A stretch of 64,000 nt of DNA from Comamonas odontotermitis. Its GTDB lineage: Bacteria > Pseudomonadota > Gammaproteobacteria > Burkholderiales > Burkholderiaceae_C. The notes under the pieces are model-generated. The model was not told where the DNA came from. It saw only the letters and a list, made by a program, of their open reading frames with translations, and did not search any database. Shown piece after piece: positions 17,103 to 27,029 of this stretch. How positions within the stretch are numbered: position 1 is the first letter of the stretch; each line of letters opens with the position of its first letter. The DNA is taken from assembly GCF_020080045.1 (NCBI RefSeq), contig NZ_CP083451.1, positions 2,480,001 through 2,544,000 of the forward strand, given 5' to 3'. The translations under genes were made by a program, and so were the position numbers.

Positions 17103-18373
17103 CCGCCGTGATGCTTTCCACGATGGTGCTGTGCTTTGCGCTCACCGTCTCCGTCGCTGTCTCGATTGGCCTCGCCTCGATGCTGGGCATCCAGGCCAGC
17201 AACGCCAACATGCTCATCTCGGTCAAGGAGATGTTCGGCGCGATCAACAAGTTTCCGCTGGCGGCCATTCCGTTTTTCATTCTGGCTGGCAACCTGATGG
17301 AGACCGGCGGCATCTCGCGCCGGCTGGTGGAGTTCGCCAAGAGCATCGTCGGCGGCGTGCAGGGTGGCCTGCCCATGACCTGCGTGCTGACCTGCATGAT
17401 CTTTGCCGCGGTCTCGGGCTCGTCGGTCGCCACCACGTTTGCCATTGGCGCCATCCTGATCCCCGCCCTCATCAAGCACGGCTACCCCAGGAGCTATGCC
17501 GCAGCGCTGCAGGCAACCAGCGCCGAGCTGGGGGTGATCATTCCGCCATCGATTCCAATGATTCTGTATGGCGTGAGCGCCGAGGTATCGATTGGCGAGT
17601 TGTTCATTGCCGGTTTCGGCCCGGGCCTGCTCATCAGCGCCGCGCTGATGGTCTTTGTCTGGGCATATTGCAAGTACAAGGGCTGGGGCAAGAACGACGG
17701 TGAAGGCCGCCTGGGCTTTGGCAAGGCCACGCTGCAGGCAGGTTGGGCGCTCTTGATGCCGGTCATCATTCTGGGCGGCATCTACGGCGGCGTATTCACG
17801 CCGACCGAAGCATCGGCGGTGGCGGTGTTCTATGCGCTGGTGGTGGGCATGCTGATCTACCGTGAAATCAAGATCAAGGACCTGTACGCCATCTTCCGCA
17901 AATCGGCCATCTCGTCGGCCATCATCATGTTCATCATCGCCAACGCCGGGCTGTTTGCCTTTCTGATCACGCGCGCCGGCGTTCCAGAAATCATCGGCCA
18001 CTGGCTGGAACAGGTACTGCAAAGCCCTGCCATGTTCCTGCTGGGCGTGAACGCAGCCCTCTTCGTCATCGGCATGTTCATCGAGACCAGCGCAGCCATC
18101 ATCGTGCTTGCGCCCATCCTGGCGCCCGTTGCCCAGCACTTTGGCATCGACCCGGTGCACTTCGGCCTGATCATGGTGGTGAACCTGGCGCTGGGCATGA
18201 TCACGCCGCCCTTTGGCGTGAACCTGTTTGCCGCCTGCACTGTGGCCAAGATCTCGCTCGACCAGATCATCAAGTACCTGCTGCCGTTTGTCGGGGTGAT
18301 CCTGCTGTGCCTGATGGTCATCACCTATGTGCCCGGCATCTCACTGGGTCTGCGCGATCTCGTGTACCGCTGA
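17099..18373 (+). CDS. dctM: TRAP transporter large permease (DctM family)
   Basis: 424 residues, about 12 hydrophobic helices, typical DctM length. Family landmarks include IPFFILAGNLMETGGISRRL, MIFAAVSGSSVATTFAIGA and IIPPSIPMILYGV. It is the ion-motive-force-driven translocation channel of the TRAP system. The ATG at 17099 overlaps the dctQ stop. A strong terminator follows, closing the dctP-dctQ-dctM operon. Confidence 0.96.
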   Translation: MTAVMLSTMVLCFALTVSVAVSIGLASMLGIQASNANMLISVKEMFGAINKFPLAAIPFFILAGNLMETGGISRRLVEFAKSIVGGVQGGLPMTCVLTCMIFAAVSGSSVATTFAIGAILIPALIKHGYPRSYAAALQATSAELGVIIPPSIPMILYGVSAEVSIGELFIAGFGPGLLISAALMVFVWAYCKYKGWGKNDGEGRLGFGKATLQAGWALLMPVIILGGIYGGVFTPTEASAVAVFYALVVGMLIYREIKIKDLYAIFRKSAISSAIIMFIIANAGLFAFLITRAGVPEIIGHWLEQVLQSPAMFLLGVNAALFVIGMFIETSAAIIVLAPILAPVAQHFGIDPVHFGLIMVVNLALGMITPPFGVNLFAACTVAKISLDQIIKYLLPFVGVILLCLMVITYVPGISLGLRDLVYR

Positions 18374-18396
18374 TATTTCCCTCTTTGCTCCACAGC

Positions 18397-18424
18397 AAGC
18401 CGCGTCAATGGACGCGGCTTTTTT
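18397..18424 (+). terminator. intrinsic terminator of the TRAP operon
   Basis: AAGCCGCGTC / GACGCGGCTT perfect 10-bp stem with an AATG loop, then a T run. Confidence 0.93.
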
Positions 18425-18581
18425 CATGCTGCCCTCTGGCGTTCGGCACGAATTGTCAAAAAATCTTTCACACAAAGTATGAATTTGTGTCAACAGGAGC
18501 GCATCTTCATTTCGACATTATAATTTTTAAACATCGAAATTTAATTTTCGTTTGTCTTAAACTATCGATAGAGAGGGATGG

Positions 18582-20873
18582 ATGAGAGCTAGTCTTCCAC
18601 ACCGCTGCAGAACGCCTGCCGCTTCACACTCGCAATGGGTGGCCCTGGGCCTGTTAGCCTCGGCAAGCGTGCTTGCGCCCGCCGCGCATGCCGCCAATGT
18701 CGATCTGGTCACCAATATAGAACCGGTTGCCTCGAACGTTCCGGCGCAGACCTTTGTGCCTTACCAGCTCAATGTCAGTTTCTCCAATATCAATGGCACG
18801 GCCACCAACGCAAGGGGCAGCATTGTGCTCCCGGCCAACGTCACATCCGTTGCGCTGACCGCAGCCAGTGGCAATGCGCCCAGTTGCCCTGCCGCATCGG
18901 CCTTCAGCCCTGTTCCCGCAGGCACCACCGCAGGCGGCGAAACCATGAGCGCCACCCTTCCCTTGATGCTGAACAGGCAGCAATGCAATTACGTGCTCAG
19001 TGTCACACCCACCAAGGCAGATTCCGCTTATCTGATGCGGTCATCGATGGCTGCAGGCAGCGGAGATACTGAAACCACGCCATCGACCAATACCAGTGAA
19101 AACCCGTTTGCAGTGACGCAATCGAACATCACGCTCGCGGTCGACAAAAAAATCACTGGCGGCGCCACGCAGGACCCCAACGATGCAACGCATTGGATCG
19201 GCAACGCCTACAACGCGCCGATTGAATTCACGGTCACCTATACCAACAAGTCTGCAACACCGGTCTCGCTGGGCGCCATTGCCAGCAAATGGAGCGACTG
19301 GGAAGGCAGTTGGTCGCCACAGATCGTGCCCAGTGGCTCCGATGGCGGCCTGACCAGTTGCGCGAGCAGCGTGGATGGTGCCGGCAGCGCCATTTGCCAA
19401 GCGCTTGGTTTCTCCGGAGCTTCGTCGCAGGCTGGCACCAATGTCAACACCTTCCTCAACACCAACACCACGGGCTTTGGCAATGAAGTGATGCAGGCGG
19501 GTGAGAGCGTCACCATCAAATACTGGCGCTCGTTCAAGGCCCCCCTGTGCGGCAGCCCCGCGCTTGCCAACACTGCCACCTGGGCCGTCACGGCTGATGG
19601 CGTCAACCTGCAGTGGGACGGGTCAGGCAGCGACAGCAGCACGGTTTCATTCTCGTTTCCAATAGCTCTTTCTACCCAAGGCAGGGATTGCACGGCAGTC
19701 AATCTGAACGTGAAGGCAGACAAGAAGCTTCTGTCTGTTCAGGACAAGACAGGCCTCGCCAAGGCCAGCAACCTGATTGAGCAGGACGGCGATGTCGCCA
19801 TCTACGAACTGACTGTCGACTTGAGCCAGGACACCGCGCCCGCGGGCTCCAACCGTGATGGGATTGACTTCAACGTATACGACACGGTACTGCTCGCAAA
19901 GGGCAACATGCCAACGCCTGCACCCGCCAACGCCTTGCAGCTGCAGATGGAATGGATCAGTTGCCAAGACAGCAACGGCAACTGCATTCCGCCCAACAAC
20001 CCCATACAGCCGTATCGCCCATACTTCACGCCCTCGGTCAGCCAGAACATCCATGTGAAATGGGGTACCAAGGCTGTGATGCAGATCGCACTTCGCTTTA
20101 AAATTGATAGCAATCTGCAATGCATGCAGCAAAACGATGCACTGCAGAATCAGGCCGCCTTCAGCGTAGTGTCCGTATCTACCGACGGCTACACCTTTGG
20201 CCCTTCCTACATCCAGTCGCCCAGCAATGCCAACCTGCAGGCTACACAGATCAATGTGTTGCCCAATGCGCCTTATTGCGTCAACCTTACGACCAACAAG
20301 CGGGTAACCCCCATGGAAGTGCCCGATCTGGCTACTCCGGTGGTGTTTGATCTGCAGTTTGCCAACAATACCTCGCCAGACGGTCCTAAAACGGTACGCC
20401 AGGCCATCGCCAAGGACGCCTTGGGCCCTGATTTCAAGGCCACTGCCGCGTCTTGCCGTGTGAGCACCGGCAATGCCACCGTTCCCACCGGCTCGCTGCT
20501 GGGCAGTATTGCAGGGGCAAACAACGAGTTGCAGTTGCCCATCACCGACATGGAGCGCGGTGCAATCGTCAACTGCACCATCACCGGCAACCTGTTGCGG
20601 TCAGGCTCATTCAAGAATGTCGCGACCGTGGCGCTGCAAGGTTCGCCAGCCAAGGCCCTGTTGAATGACGGCGCAACCGAAGTGGCCGTGAAGGATCTGA
20701 TGCCGGAGGACGATGTCGCTACGGTCAACTACATGACCGCAGATGCAGTGATGCCCCCGCCCGATCCAGCAGCGCCCAAGCCTGCTCCAGTACCGGCCAA
20801 CGCACTGTGGAGCTTGGCGGGGCTTGGCATAGCCATTGCTGCACTGGCCCGACGCAGGCAGAGAATCTGCTGA
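18582..20873 (+). CDS. secreted surface protein with DUF11-like repeats and C-terminal anchor
   Basis: 763 residues. The signal peptide ends at about residue 38 (APAAHAANVDLV). The body is Ser/Thr/Asn/Ala-rich beta-sandwich sequence with several DUF11-like segments (ITGGATQDPNDATHWIGNAY, IEFTVTYTNKSATPVSLG, LTTNKRVTPMEVPDLATP). The C-terminus is a tripartite signal: Pro-rich PPPDPAAPKPAPVPA, then NALWSLAGLGIAIAALA, then RRRQRIC. That layout resembles the VPxxxxW CTERM group processed by exosortases. It is preceded by an AT-rich leader with the palindrome CTATCGATAG (18562-18571) and GAGAGGGA as ribosome binding site, and followed by its own terminator. A bare TTTAAAATTGATAGC stretch at ~20,097 may be a remnant of the dispersed repeat. 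Function unknown. Confidence 0.78.
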   Translation: MRASLPHRCRTPAASHSQWVALGLLASASVLAPAAHAANVDLVTNIEPVASNVPAQTFVPYQLNVSFSNINGTATNARGSIVLPANVTSVALTAASGNAPSCPAASAFSPVPAGTTAGGETMSATLPLMLNRQQCNYVLSVTPTKADSAYLMRSSMAAGSGDTETTPSTNTSENPFAVTQSNITLAVDKKITGGATQDPNDATHWIGNAYNAPIEFTVTYTNKSATPVSLGAIASKWSDWEGSWSPQIVPSGSDGGLTSCASSVDGAGSAICQALGFSGASSQAGTNVNTFLNTNTTGFGNEVMQAGESVTIKYWRSFKAPLCGSPALANTATWAVTADGVNLQWDGSGSDSSTVSFSFPIALSTQGRDCTAVNLNVKADKKLLSVQDKTGLAKASNLIEQDGDVAIYELTVDLSQDTAPAGSNRDGIDFNVYDTVLLAKGNMPTPAPANALQLQMEWISCQDSNGNCIPPNNPIQPYRPYFTPSVSQNIHVKWGTKAVMQIALRFKIDSNLQCMQQNDALQNQAAFSVVSVSTDGYTFGPSYIQSPSNANLQATQINVLPNAPYCVNLTTNKRVTPMEVPDLATPVVFDLQFANNTSPDGPKTVRQAIAKDALGPDFKATAASCRVSTGNATVPTGSLLGSIAGANNELQLPITDMERGAIVNCTITGNLLRSGSFKNVATVALQGSPAKALLNDGATEVAVKDLMPEDDVATVNYMTADAVMPPPDPAAPKPAPVPANALWSLAGLGIAIAALARRRQRIC

Positions 20874-20883
20874 CAAAATGAAA

Positions 20884-20909
20884 ACGCCCGGCAAGCCGGG
20901 CGTTTTTTT
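20884..20909 (+). terminator. intrinsic terminator after the surface-protein gene
   Basis: ACGCCCGGC / GCCGGGCGT stem with an AA loop and seven T residues. A run of A on the left side would also make it work on the opposite strand. Confidence 0.93.
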
Positions 20910-20989
20910 GCATAGAACGCATGCAGCTGCCCTGTCACAAAATTATGGGCGTGCTTTTGGGATATGCCGCGTTTACCGGTAAAATCGCG

Positions 20990-21222
20990 GCAGTCAGGAG
21001 AGAGTCTTCGCCCCAACCGGGCAGCAAGGCCGCCGAAGGCGCAGGCTTCGATGCCGAACGCTCAGGCAAAAGGACTGGCACACGCTGATGCAGGCCTTAG
21101 CGCCGCCAGCGTCCCCAGCTGGAGAGAGATGGTGCCAAGACACCATCCACCGAAGGAGCAAGCCCCCCACGCCTCGAAGGTGCGGGGTGAATCTCTCAGG
21201 TAAAGCGGACAGCAGGGCAAAC
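20990..21222 (+). ncRNA. tandem glycine riboswitch upstream of gcvT
   Basis: Two glycine aptamers lie in a row. The first, ~20,990-21,080, runs from AGTCAGGAGAGAG through GCCGCCGAAGGCGCAGGC to CTCAGGCAAAAGGACTG. The second, ~21,117-21,222, runs from AGCTGGAGAGAGATGG through CACCGAAGGAGCAAGCC to CTCTCAGGTAAAGCGGAC. The GGAGAG / CCGAAGG / CTCAGG...AAA..GGAC pattern is diagnostic for this class. Glycine binding would turn on the glycine cleavage genes that begin 52 bases later. I could not identify a clear terminator hairpin in the short spacer, so translational or antitermination control cannot be separated by eye. Confidence 0.95.
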
Positions 21223-21274
21223 AGCATGCGGCTGGCAACAGCTGCGTGGCATTGTTATTTGCCCTGGAGTTTTC

Positions 21275-22411
21275 ATGTCCGCCTCTGCTTCCGCCGCTCT
21301 GCTCTCCACGCCATTGAATGCCCTGCACCTTGAGCTGGGCGCCCGCATGGTGCCATTTGCCGGCTATTCCATGCCTGTGCAATACCCCGATGGCCTGATC
21401 GCCGAGCACAAGCACACGCGCAGTGCCGCAGGCCTCTTCGATGTGTCGCACATGGGTCAGTTGCGCCTGGTTGGCCCCGACGCCGCTGCCGCCTTTGAAA
21501 CCCTGATGCCCGTGGATGTGATCGATCTGGCGGTCGGCAAGCAGCGCTACGGCCTGCTGCTGAACGACGACGGCGGCATTCTGGACGATCTGATGTTCTT
21601 CCGCGTCTCGCAGGATGAGCTGTTCGTCATCGTCAACGGCGCCTGCAAGGTGGCCGACATTGCCCACATCCAGGCCCGTATCGGCACCCGCTGCCAGGTC
21701 GAGCCCATGCCCAGCCACGGCCTGCTGGCACTGCAGGGCCCGCAGGCGGTAACCGCCCTCTCACGTCTGGCGCCCGGCGTTGAAAAGCTGGTCTTCATGA
21801 CGGGGGGCAACTTCGATGTGAAAGGCATCCCCTGCTTCATCACCCGCAGCGGCTATACCGGCGAAGACGGTTTTGAAATCTCGGTTGCAGGCGACCAGGC
21901 CCAGGCGCTGGCGCGCCTGCTGCTGGCCCAACCCGAGGTCAAGCCGATTGGCCTGGGTGCCCGCAACTCGCTGCGCCTGGAAGCCGGCCTGTGCCTGTAC
22001 GGCAGCGATCTGGACACCACCACCACGCCCCCCGAGGCAGGCCTGAACTGGGCGATTCAGAAGGTTCGCCGCACCGGTGGCGCACGTGCTGGCGGCTTTC
22101 CCGGGGCCGAGAAGGTACTTGCACAGATTGACAACCCCGCGACGCTGCCCCGCAAGCGCGTGGGCCTGATTGCACAGGAGCGCATTCCCGTGCGCGAACA
22201 GGTGGAAATCTGCACGCCCGATGGCAAGGCCATCGGTGCCACCACCAGCGGCCTGCTCGGCCCCACCATCGACAAGCCCATTGCCATGGCCTATGTGGAG
22301 CCAGCCTTTGCAGCCATCGGCACCCGCCTGAACGCGATGGTGCGCGGCAAGCCGGTGCCGGTCGAGGTGGTGACGATGCCATTCGTGGCCCCCAACTATT
22401 TCCGCGGCTAA
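21275..22411 (+). CDS. gcvT: aminomethyltransferase (glycine cleavage T protein)
   Basis: 378 residues. Family motifs: ARMVPFAGYSMPVQYPDGL near the start, LFDVSHMGQLRL, RSGYTGEDGFEISV, and GLGARNSLRLEAGLCLYGSD (the folate-site region with the conserved Asp). It transfers the methylene unit from the H-protein-bound aminomethyl group to tetrahydrofolate and releases ammonia. It is the first gene of gcvT-gcvH-gcvP and directly follows the glycine riboswitch. Confidence 0.97.
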   Translation: MSASASAALLSTPLNALHLELGARMVPFAGYSMPVQYPDGLIAEHKHTRSAAGLFDVSHMGQLRLVGPDAAAAFETLMPVDVIDLAVGKQRYGLLLNDDGGILDDLMFFRVSQDELFVIVNGACKVADIAHIQARIGTRCQVEPMPSHGLLALQGPQAVTALSRLAPGVEKLVFMTGGNFDVKGIPCFITRSGYTGEDGFEISVAGDQAQALARLLLAQPEVKPIGLGARNSLRLEAGLCLYGSDLDTTTTPPEAGLNWAIQKVRRTGGARAGGFPGAEKVLAQIDNPATLPRKRVGLIAQERIPVREQVEICTPDGKAIGATTSGLLGPTIDKPIAMAYVEPAFAAIGTRLNAMVRGKPVPVEVVTMPFVAPNYFRG

Positions 22412-22483
22412 AGTAGCTGCTGGCGTGCGCTGTTGCGCGCCGTTCCGGACATCAGATTCACGCATACCAACTGGAGTTTTCCT

Positions 22484-22858
22484 ATGACGATCAAGTTCTC
22501 CCGCGACCACGAATGGATCAACGCCGCTGACGCTGGCGCCGCTGTTGTCGGCATCACCGTGCACGCCCAGGACGCGCTGGGCGATGTGGTGTTTGTCGAG
22601 TTGCCCGAAGTGGGCGCCTCGTTCAACCAGGGCGATGTGGCCGGTGTGGTCGAGTCCGTGAAGGCCGCCGCCGATGTGTACATGCCGGTGACCGGCGAGA
22701 TCGTCGAAGTGAACGAGGAACTGCGCAACGACCCATCGCTCGCCAACAGCGACCCACTGGGCGCAGGCTGGTTCTTCAAGGTCAAGCTTGCCGATGCATC
22801 GCAGCTCGACGCCCTGCTGGACGAAACCGCCTACAACGACTTCGCTGCCAACTCGTAA
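22484..22858 (+). CDS. gcvH: glycine cleavage H protein
   Basis: 124 residues from the ATG at 22484; a frame starting at 22433 adds only an unconserved tail. It is the lipoyl carrier of the glycine cleavage system, with the lipoylated lysine at about residue 60 in [15 protein letters not shown]. The family HEWI motif is at residues 9-12. It shuttles the aminomethyl group between the P, T and L proteins. Located 72 bp after gcvT. Confidence 0.97.
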   Translation: MTIKFSRDHEWINAADAGAAVVGITVHAQDALGDVVFVELPEVGASFNQGDVAGVVESVKAAADVYMPVTGEIVEVNEELRNDPSLANSDPLGAGWFFKVKLADASQLDALLDETAYNDFAANS

Positions 22859-22872
22859 ACCCTGGCCACTTG

Positions 22873-22902
22873 CATTGGCAGCATGCGTACATGCTGCCAA
22901 TG
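22873..22902 (+). other. perfect 13-bp hairpin between gcvH and gcvP
   Basis: CATTGGCAGCATG (22873-22885), loop CGTA, CATGCTGCCAATG (22890-22902), with no mismatches. No T tract follows (CTTTCACTC), so it is not a classical terminator. It could protect the upstream gcvT-gcvH transcript or cause partial attenuation before gcvP. Confidence 0.8.
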
Positions 22903-22914
22903 CTTTCACTCACA

Positions 22915-22963
22915 TATTCATAGCTGCTTCCGCCCGCCTATCCTGCGCTAGTGGCACTTTCAA
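22915..22963 (+). repeat. dispersed ~50-bp palindrome, copy 4
   Basis: TATTCATAGCTGCTTCCGCC, CGCCTATCCTGCGCTAGTGG and CACTTTC. It lies in the gcvH-gcvP gap directly after the perfect hairpin, and ends 24 bases before the gcvP start. Confidence 0.7.
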
Positions 22964-22986
22964 GCACAAACATCTGGATTCCCACC

Positions 22987-25881
22987 ATGCTGATGTCCTC
23001 CAAAGAGCCCCTGGCCGCGCTGGAAAACGCCACCGAATTCATCCCCCGCCACATCGGCCCTGACGCCAATGACCAGCAGACCATGCTGGCAGTCATCGGC
23101 AAACCCAGCCTGGACGCCTTGATCCGCGATGTGGTGCCGGCCTCCATCGCCCGCGCCAAGCCCATGGATCTGCCCGCGCCCGTGACCGAAGCGGCGGCGC
23201 TCGCCGAGCTCAAGGCCATCGCAGGCAGGAACCAGGTGCTCAAGAGTTTCATCGGCCAGGGCTACTACGGCACCTTCACACCCGGCGTGATTCTGCGCAA
23301 CATCCTGGAGAACCCCGCCTGGTACACCGCCTACACGCCTTACCAGGCCGAAATCTCGCAGGGCCGCATGGAAGCGCTGGTCAATTTCCAGACCATGGTG
23401 TGCGACCTCACCGGCATGCCGATCGCCAATGCGTCGATGCTCGACGAGGCCACTGCCGCAGCAGAAGCCATGACCCTGGCCAAGCGCTCGGTCAAATCCA
23501 AGAGCAACCGCATCGTGCTCGCGGGCGATGTGCACCCGCAGACCATCGAAGTCATCCACACCCGCGCCCAGCCGCTGGGCATCGAGGTGCTCGTGGCCAA
23601 CAGCAAGGAAGAGTGGGAAGCCGCGATGGCAGGCGACTTCTTCGCTGCCGTGATCCAGTACCCCGCCTCCAGCGGCTGGATTGTCGACTGGAAGGCCGAT
23701 GTGGACGCCATCCACGCCAAGCAGGCTGCCGCGATTGTGGCCACCGACCTGCTGGCGCTGACCCTGCTCACGCCACCCGGCGAATGGGGTGCCGATATCG
23801 TGGTGGGCAACAGCCAGCGCTTTGGCATGCCCATGGGCGCCGGCGGCCCGCACGCCGCCTTCATGGCCTGCCGGGACGACTACAAGCGCTCGCTGCCCGG
23901 TCGCCTTGTGGGCGTCAGCGTCGATGTGCACGGCAAACCCGCCTACCGTCTGGCACTGCAGACGCGCGAGCAGCACATCCGCCGCGAAAAGGCCACCTCC
24001 AACATCTGTACGGCGCAGGTGCTGCCGGCCGTCATCGCCAGCATGTATGCGGTCTACCACGGCCCGGCGGGCTTGAAGCGCATCGCCCAGCGCGTGGCGC
24101 GCTTCACGGCAATCCTGAGCCGCGGCCTGGCGCAGCTGGGTTTCAGCGCCCACCACCACGACACCGCCTTTGACACGCTGTCGCTGCACACCAAGGACGC
24201 CACGGATGCAATCCTCGCCCGGGCCCTGGCCAAGGGCGCCAACCTGCGCAAGGCCTGGAACGAATACATCTGCATCAGCCTGGACGAAACCACGACGCGC
24301 GCCGATGTGGAACTGATCTGGAGCATCTTCGCCCAGGAAGGCGCCACCCTGCCCTCCATCGACGCGATGGACCAGGGAGCCACCTCGCTGATCCCGCAGG
24401 AATTGCAACGTACGAGCAGCTACCTGACGCACCCGGTCTTCAACGCCCACCATTCCGAAACCGCCATGCTGCGCTATATCCGCAGCCTGAGCGACAAGGA
24501 CCTGGCACTGGACCGCAGCATGATTCCGCTGGGCTCGTGCACCATGAAGCTCAATGCCACCAGCGAGATGATCCCCATCACCTGGCCCGAGTTCGCCAAC
24601 GTGCACCCCTTCGCGCCTGCCAACCAGTTGCAAGGCTACGCCGAGCTGGACGCGCAGTTGCGCCAATGGCTGTGCCAGGCCACCGGTTACGCAGGCATCA
24701 GTCTGCAGCCCAATGCGGGCTCGCAGGGCGAATACGCCGGTTTGCTGGCCATCAAGGCCTACCATGCGTCCAAGGGCGAAGCGCATCGCAATATCTGTCT
24801 GATTCCCAGCAGCGCCCACGGCACCAACCCTGCCAGCGCGCAGATGGTGGGCCTGCAGGTGGTCGTCACCAAGTGCGATGACAACGGCAACGTGGACATG
24901 GCAGACCTGAAGCTGGCCTGCGAAAAGCACAGCGCCAATCTGGCCTGCATCATGATCACCTACCCTAGCACACACGGCGTGTTCGAGACCCAGGTGAAGG
25001 AGCTGTGCGAGCTGGTGCACAGCCATGGTGGCCGCGTCTATGTGGACGGCGCCAACATGAACGCCCAGGTGGGCCTGGCGGCGCCCGGAGAGTTCGGTGG
25101 CGATGTGAGCCACCTGAACCTGCACAAGACCTTCTGCATTCCGCACGGTGGCGGCGGCCCCGGCGTCGGCCCTGTCTGCGTGGTGGAAGACCTGGTTCCC
25201 TTCCTGCCTGGCCACGCCACGGCAGGCATTCCCGGCAAGGTAGGCGCCGTCAGCGCCGCGCCGCTGGGCAATGCTGCCGTGCTGCCTATCAGCTGGATGT
25301 ACATCCGCATGATGGGTGAGCCCGGCCTGAAACTGGCCACCGAGACCGCCATCCTGAACGCCAACTACATCAGCGCACGCCTCAAGGACCATTTCCCCAC
25401 GCTGTACGCAGGCGAACACGGCCACGTGGCGCATGAATGCATTCTGGATCTGCGCCACTTCAAGGAAACCTGCGGCGTGATGGCCGAAGACGTGGCCAAG
25501 CGCCTGATCGACTATGGCTTCCACGCGCCTACGCTGTCGTTCCCCGTTCCCAATACCTTAATGGTGGAGCCGACCGAAAGCGAAAGCCTGCACGAGCTGG
25601 ACCGCTTCATCAACGCGATGATCGCCATTCGCGGCGAAATCGCCCAGATCGAAGCAGGCCAGCTGCCGCAGGACGACAATCCGCTCAAGAACGCGCCTCA
25701 CACCGCCGAAACCCTGCTGACTGCCGAGTGGAACCATAGCTACAGCCGCGAAGCCGCCGCCTACCCTGTGCCCCACCTGCGCCGCGCCAAGTACTGGAGC
25801 CCCGTGGGCCGGGTGGACAACGTCTACGGTGACCGCAACCTGTTCTGCAGCTGCGTGCCGCTGGCCGACTACGAGTCCTGA
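22987..25881 (+). CDS. gcvP: glycine dehydrogenase (decarboxylating), P protein
   Basis: 964 residues from the ATG at 22987, the normal length for the single-chain P protein; a GTG at 22951 lies inside the dispersed repeat and is unlikely. Both homologous halves are present. The C-terminal half carries the pyridoxal-phosphate lysine in [18 protein letters not shown]. Other landmarks are [29 protein letters not shown] and [17 protein letters not shown]. It decarboxylates glycine and loads the aminomethyl group on GcvH. It ends with an intrinsic terminator. The fourth component (lipoamide dehydrogenase) is not nearby, as is usual. Confidence 0.97.
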   Translation: MLMSSKEPLAALENATEFIPRHIGPDANDQQTMLAVIGKPSLDALIRDVVPASIARAKPMDLPAPVTEAAALAELKAIAGRNQVLKSFIGQGYYGTFTPGVILRNILENPAWYTAYTPYQAEISQGRMEALVNFQTMVCDLTGMPIANASMLDEATAAAEAMTLAKRSVKSKSNRIVLAGDVHPQTIEVIHTRAQPLGIEVLVANSKEEWEAAMAGDFFAAVIQYPASSGWIVDWKADVDAIHAKQAAAIVATDLLALTLLTPPGEWGADIVVGNSQRFGMPMGAGGPHAAFMACRDDYKRSLPGRLVGVSVDVHGKPAYRLALQTREQHIRREKATSNICTAQVLPAVIASMYAVYHGPAGLKRIAQRVARFTAILSRGLAQLGFSAHHHDTAFDTLSLHTKDATDAILARALAKGANLRKAWNEYICISLDETTTRADVELIWSIFAQEGATLPSIDAMDQGATSLIPQELQRTSSYLTHPVFNAHHSETAMLRYIRSLSDKDLALDRSMIPLGSCTMKLNATSEMIPITWPEFANVHPFAPANQLQGYAELDAQLRQWLCQATGYAGISLQPNAGSQGEYAGLLAIKAYHASKGEAHRNICLIPSSAHGTNPASAQMVGLQVVVTKCDDNGNVDMADLKLACEKHSANLACIMITYPSTHGVFETQVKELCELVHSHGGRVYVDGANMNAQVGLAAPGEFGGDVSHLNLHKTFCIPHGGGGPGVGPVCVVEDLVPFLPGHATAGIPGKVGAVSAAPLGNAAVLPISWMYIRMMGEPGLKLATETAILNANYISARLKDHFPTLYAGEHGHVAHECILDLRHFKETCGVMAEDVAKRLIDYGFHAPTLSFPVPNTLMVEPTESESLHELDRFINAMIAIRGEIAQIEAGQLPQDDNPLKNAPHTAETLLTAEWNHSYSREAAAYPVPHLRRAKYWSPVGRVDNVYGDRNLFCSCVPLADYES

Positions 25882-25928
25882 TGGTTACAGTGGCTACAGC
25901 GCTCCTGCGCGCCAGCTACTAAGATGAC

Positions 25929-25962
25929 AAACGGCCCACACGCCCTGCGGGCCGTTTTCTTT
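25929..25962 (+). terminator. intrinsic terminator of the gcv operon
   Basis: AAACGGCCC / GGGCCGTTT stem with an 11-nt loop and a T-rich tail (TTTTCTTTT). Confidence 0.88.
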
Positions 25963-25975
25963 TATCGTTTTCATT

Positions 25976-26024
25976 AAAAAGAGCCTCTGGCGCTTAATTG
26001 ATAAGCGCTACCAGCTATGGAAAT
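25976..26024 (-). repeat. dispersed ~50-bp palindrome, copy 5 (reverse orientation)
   Basis: On the plus strand: AAAAAGAGCCTCTGGCGC, TTAATTGATAAGCGC, TACCAGCTATGGAAAT. It is the reverse complement of the common form and its outer end overlaps the ATG of the next gene at 26017. Confidence 0.8.
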
Positions 26025-26772
26025 CATAGTCATCATCCTGGGAGCGGCCCTCGCGGGCTTTGTGCAGGGCCTGTCCGGCTTTGGCTACAGCATGACGGCG
26101 ATGGCACTGTGGGCATGGACGCTGGAGCCCACGCTTGCCGCCGCTCTGGCCGTCTTTGGCGGCCTCACCGGGCAGATCATCCAGGCTTTCAGTGTGCGGC
26201 GCGGCTTTGACTGGCGCATGCTGTGGCCCTTTGTACTGGGAGGGCTGTGCGGACTGCCGCTCGGGCTGCGCCTGCTGCCTCTGCTGAATGCACAGCTGTT
26301 CAAGACCGTCCTGGGCGTGCTGCTGGTGGTTTTCTGCCCCCTCATGGCTTTTGCACACCGGCTGCCACGCATCGCCGACTGGCGCTGCATGCAGGGGGCC
26401 GTGCTGCACATCGCCAACGGAGCAGCGGGGCTGGCAGGAGGCGTGATGGCCGCCCTGGGCGGCTTCTCGGGGGTTGTGCCCACTCTGTGGTGCCAACTGC
26501 TGGGCATGGCCCGCGACCGGCAGCGCCAGGTGATCCAGAACTTCAACCTCACCATGCTGTCCGTCACCTTTGCCAGCTATGTGGCCACCGGCTTCGTCAC
26601 TTTTCGGATGCTGCCACTGTTGGCCGTCGCGCTGCCTGCCATGCTGCTGCCTTCCATCTGGGGCGGGCGACTCTACCAACGCATCAGCGATGCAGCCTTC
26701 CGCAGGGTAGTGCTGGGTCTGCTGACCCTCGCGGGCCTTGCCATGCTGGTGTCTTCGCTACAGCACCGATAG
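26017..26772 (+). CDS. TSUP-family (TauE/SafE, DUF81) membrane transporter
   Basis: 251 residues with about seven or eight hydrophobic helices. The two family repeats are visible: AGFVQGLSGFGYSMTAMALW near residue 12 and GLAGGVMAALGGFSGVVPTL near residue 140. TSUP proteins move small anionic sulfur or carbon compounds such as sulfite, sulfonates or taurine across the inner membrane. The exact substrate is unknown. The start codon lies at the edge of a dispersed repeat and there is no clear Shine-Dalgarno in front of it. Confidence 0.87.
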   Translation: MEIIVIILGAALAGFVQGLSGFGYSMTAMALWAWTLEPTLAAALAVFGGLTGQIIQAFSVRRGFDWRMLWPFVLGGLCGLPLGLRLLPLLNAQLFKTVLGVLLVVFCPLMAFAHRLPRIADWRCMQGAVLHIANGAAGLAGGVMAALGGFSGVVPTLWCQLLGMARDRQRQVIQNFNLTMLSVTFASYVATGFVTFRMLPLLAVALPAMLLPSIWGGRLYQRISDAAFRRVVLGLLTLAGLAMLVSSLQHR

Positions 26773-27029
26773 TGGTGCTATGCAGAGCCCTCCCCACATG
26801 GGCGGGACGCAGATTGCCCGGCGAAAGCCCATTGCCATTGCCCGCAGGCAGGAGGCATCTGCACGCACTATCGCCACGCAACGCCACATCTTCTAAGTGA
26901 ATAAACACAAACTTCTTCAACAAATGTAAGAACCCCTGACAGGAATGGAAACAAATAGAGACAAATTGGATAATAGCGTTTCATAGCACCCTACACTGTT
27001 CTTCATAGTCGCAATATTGCTGCGCCCGG

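Noticed and set aside
22960..25524. Long open frame (854 codons) on the minus strand opposite gcvP
   Set aside because: It is antisense to a fully conserved gcvP, is low-complexity and Gly/His/Ala-rich, and shows no domain. It is a GC-bias shadow.
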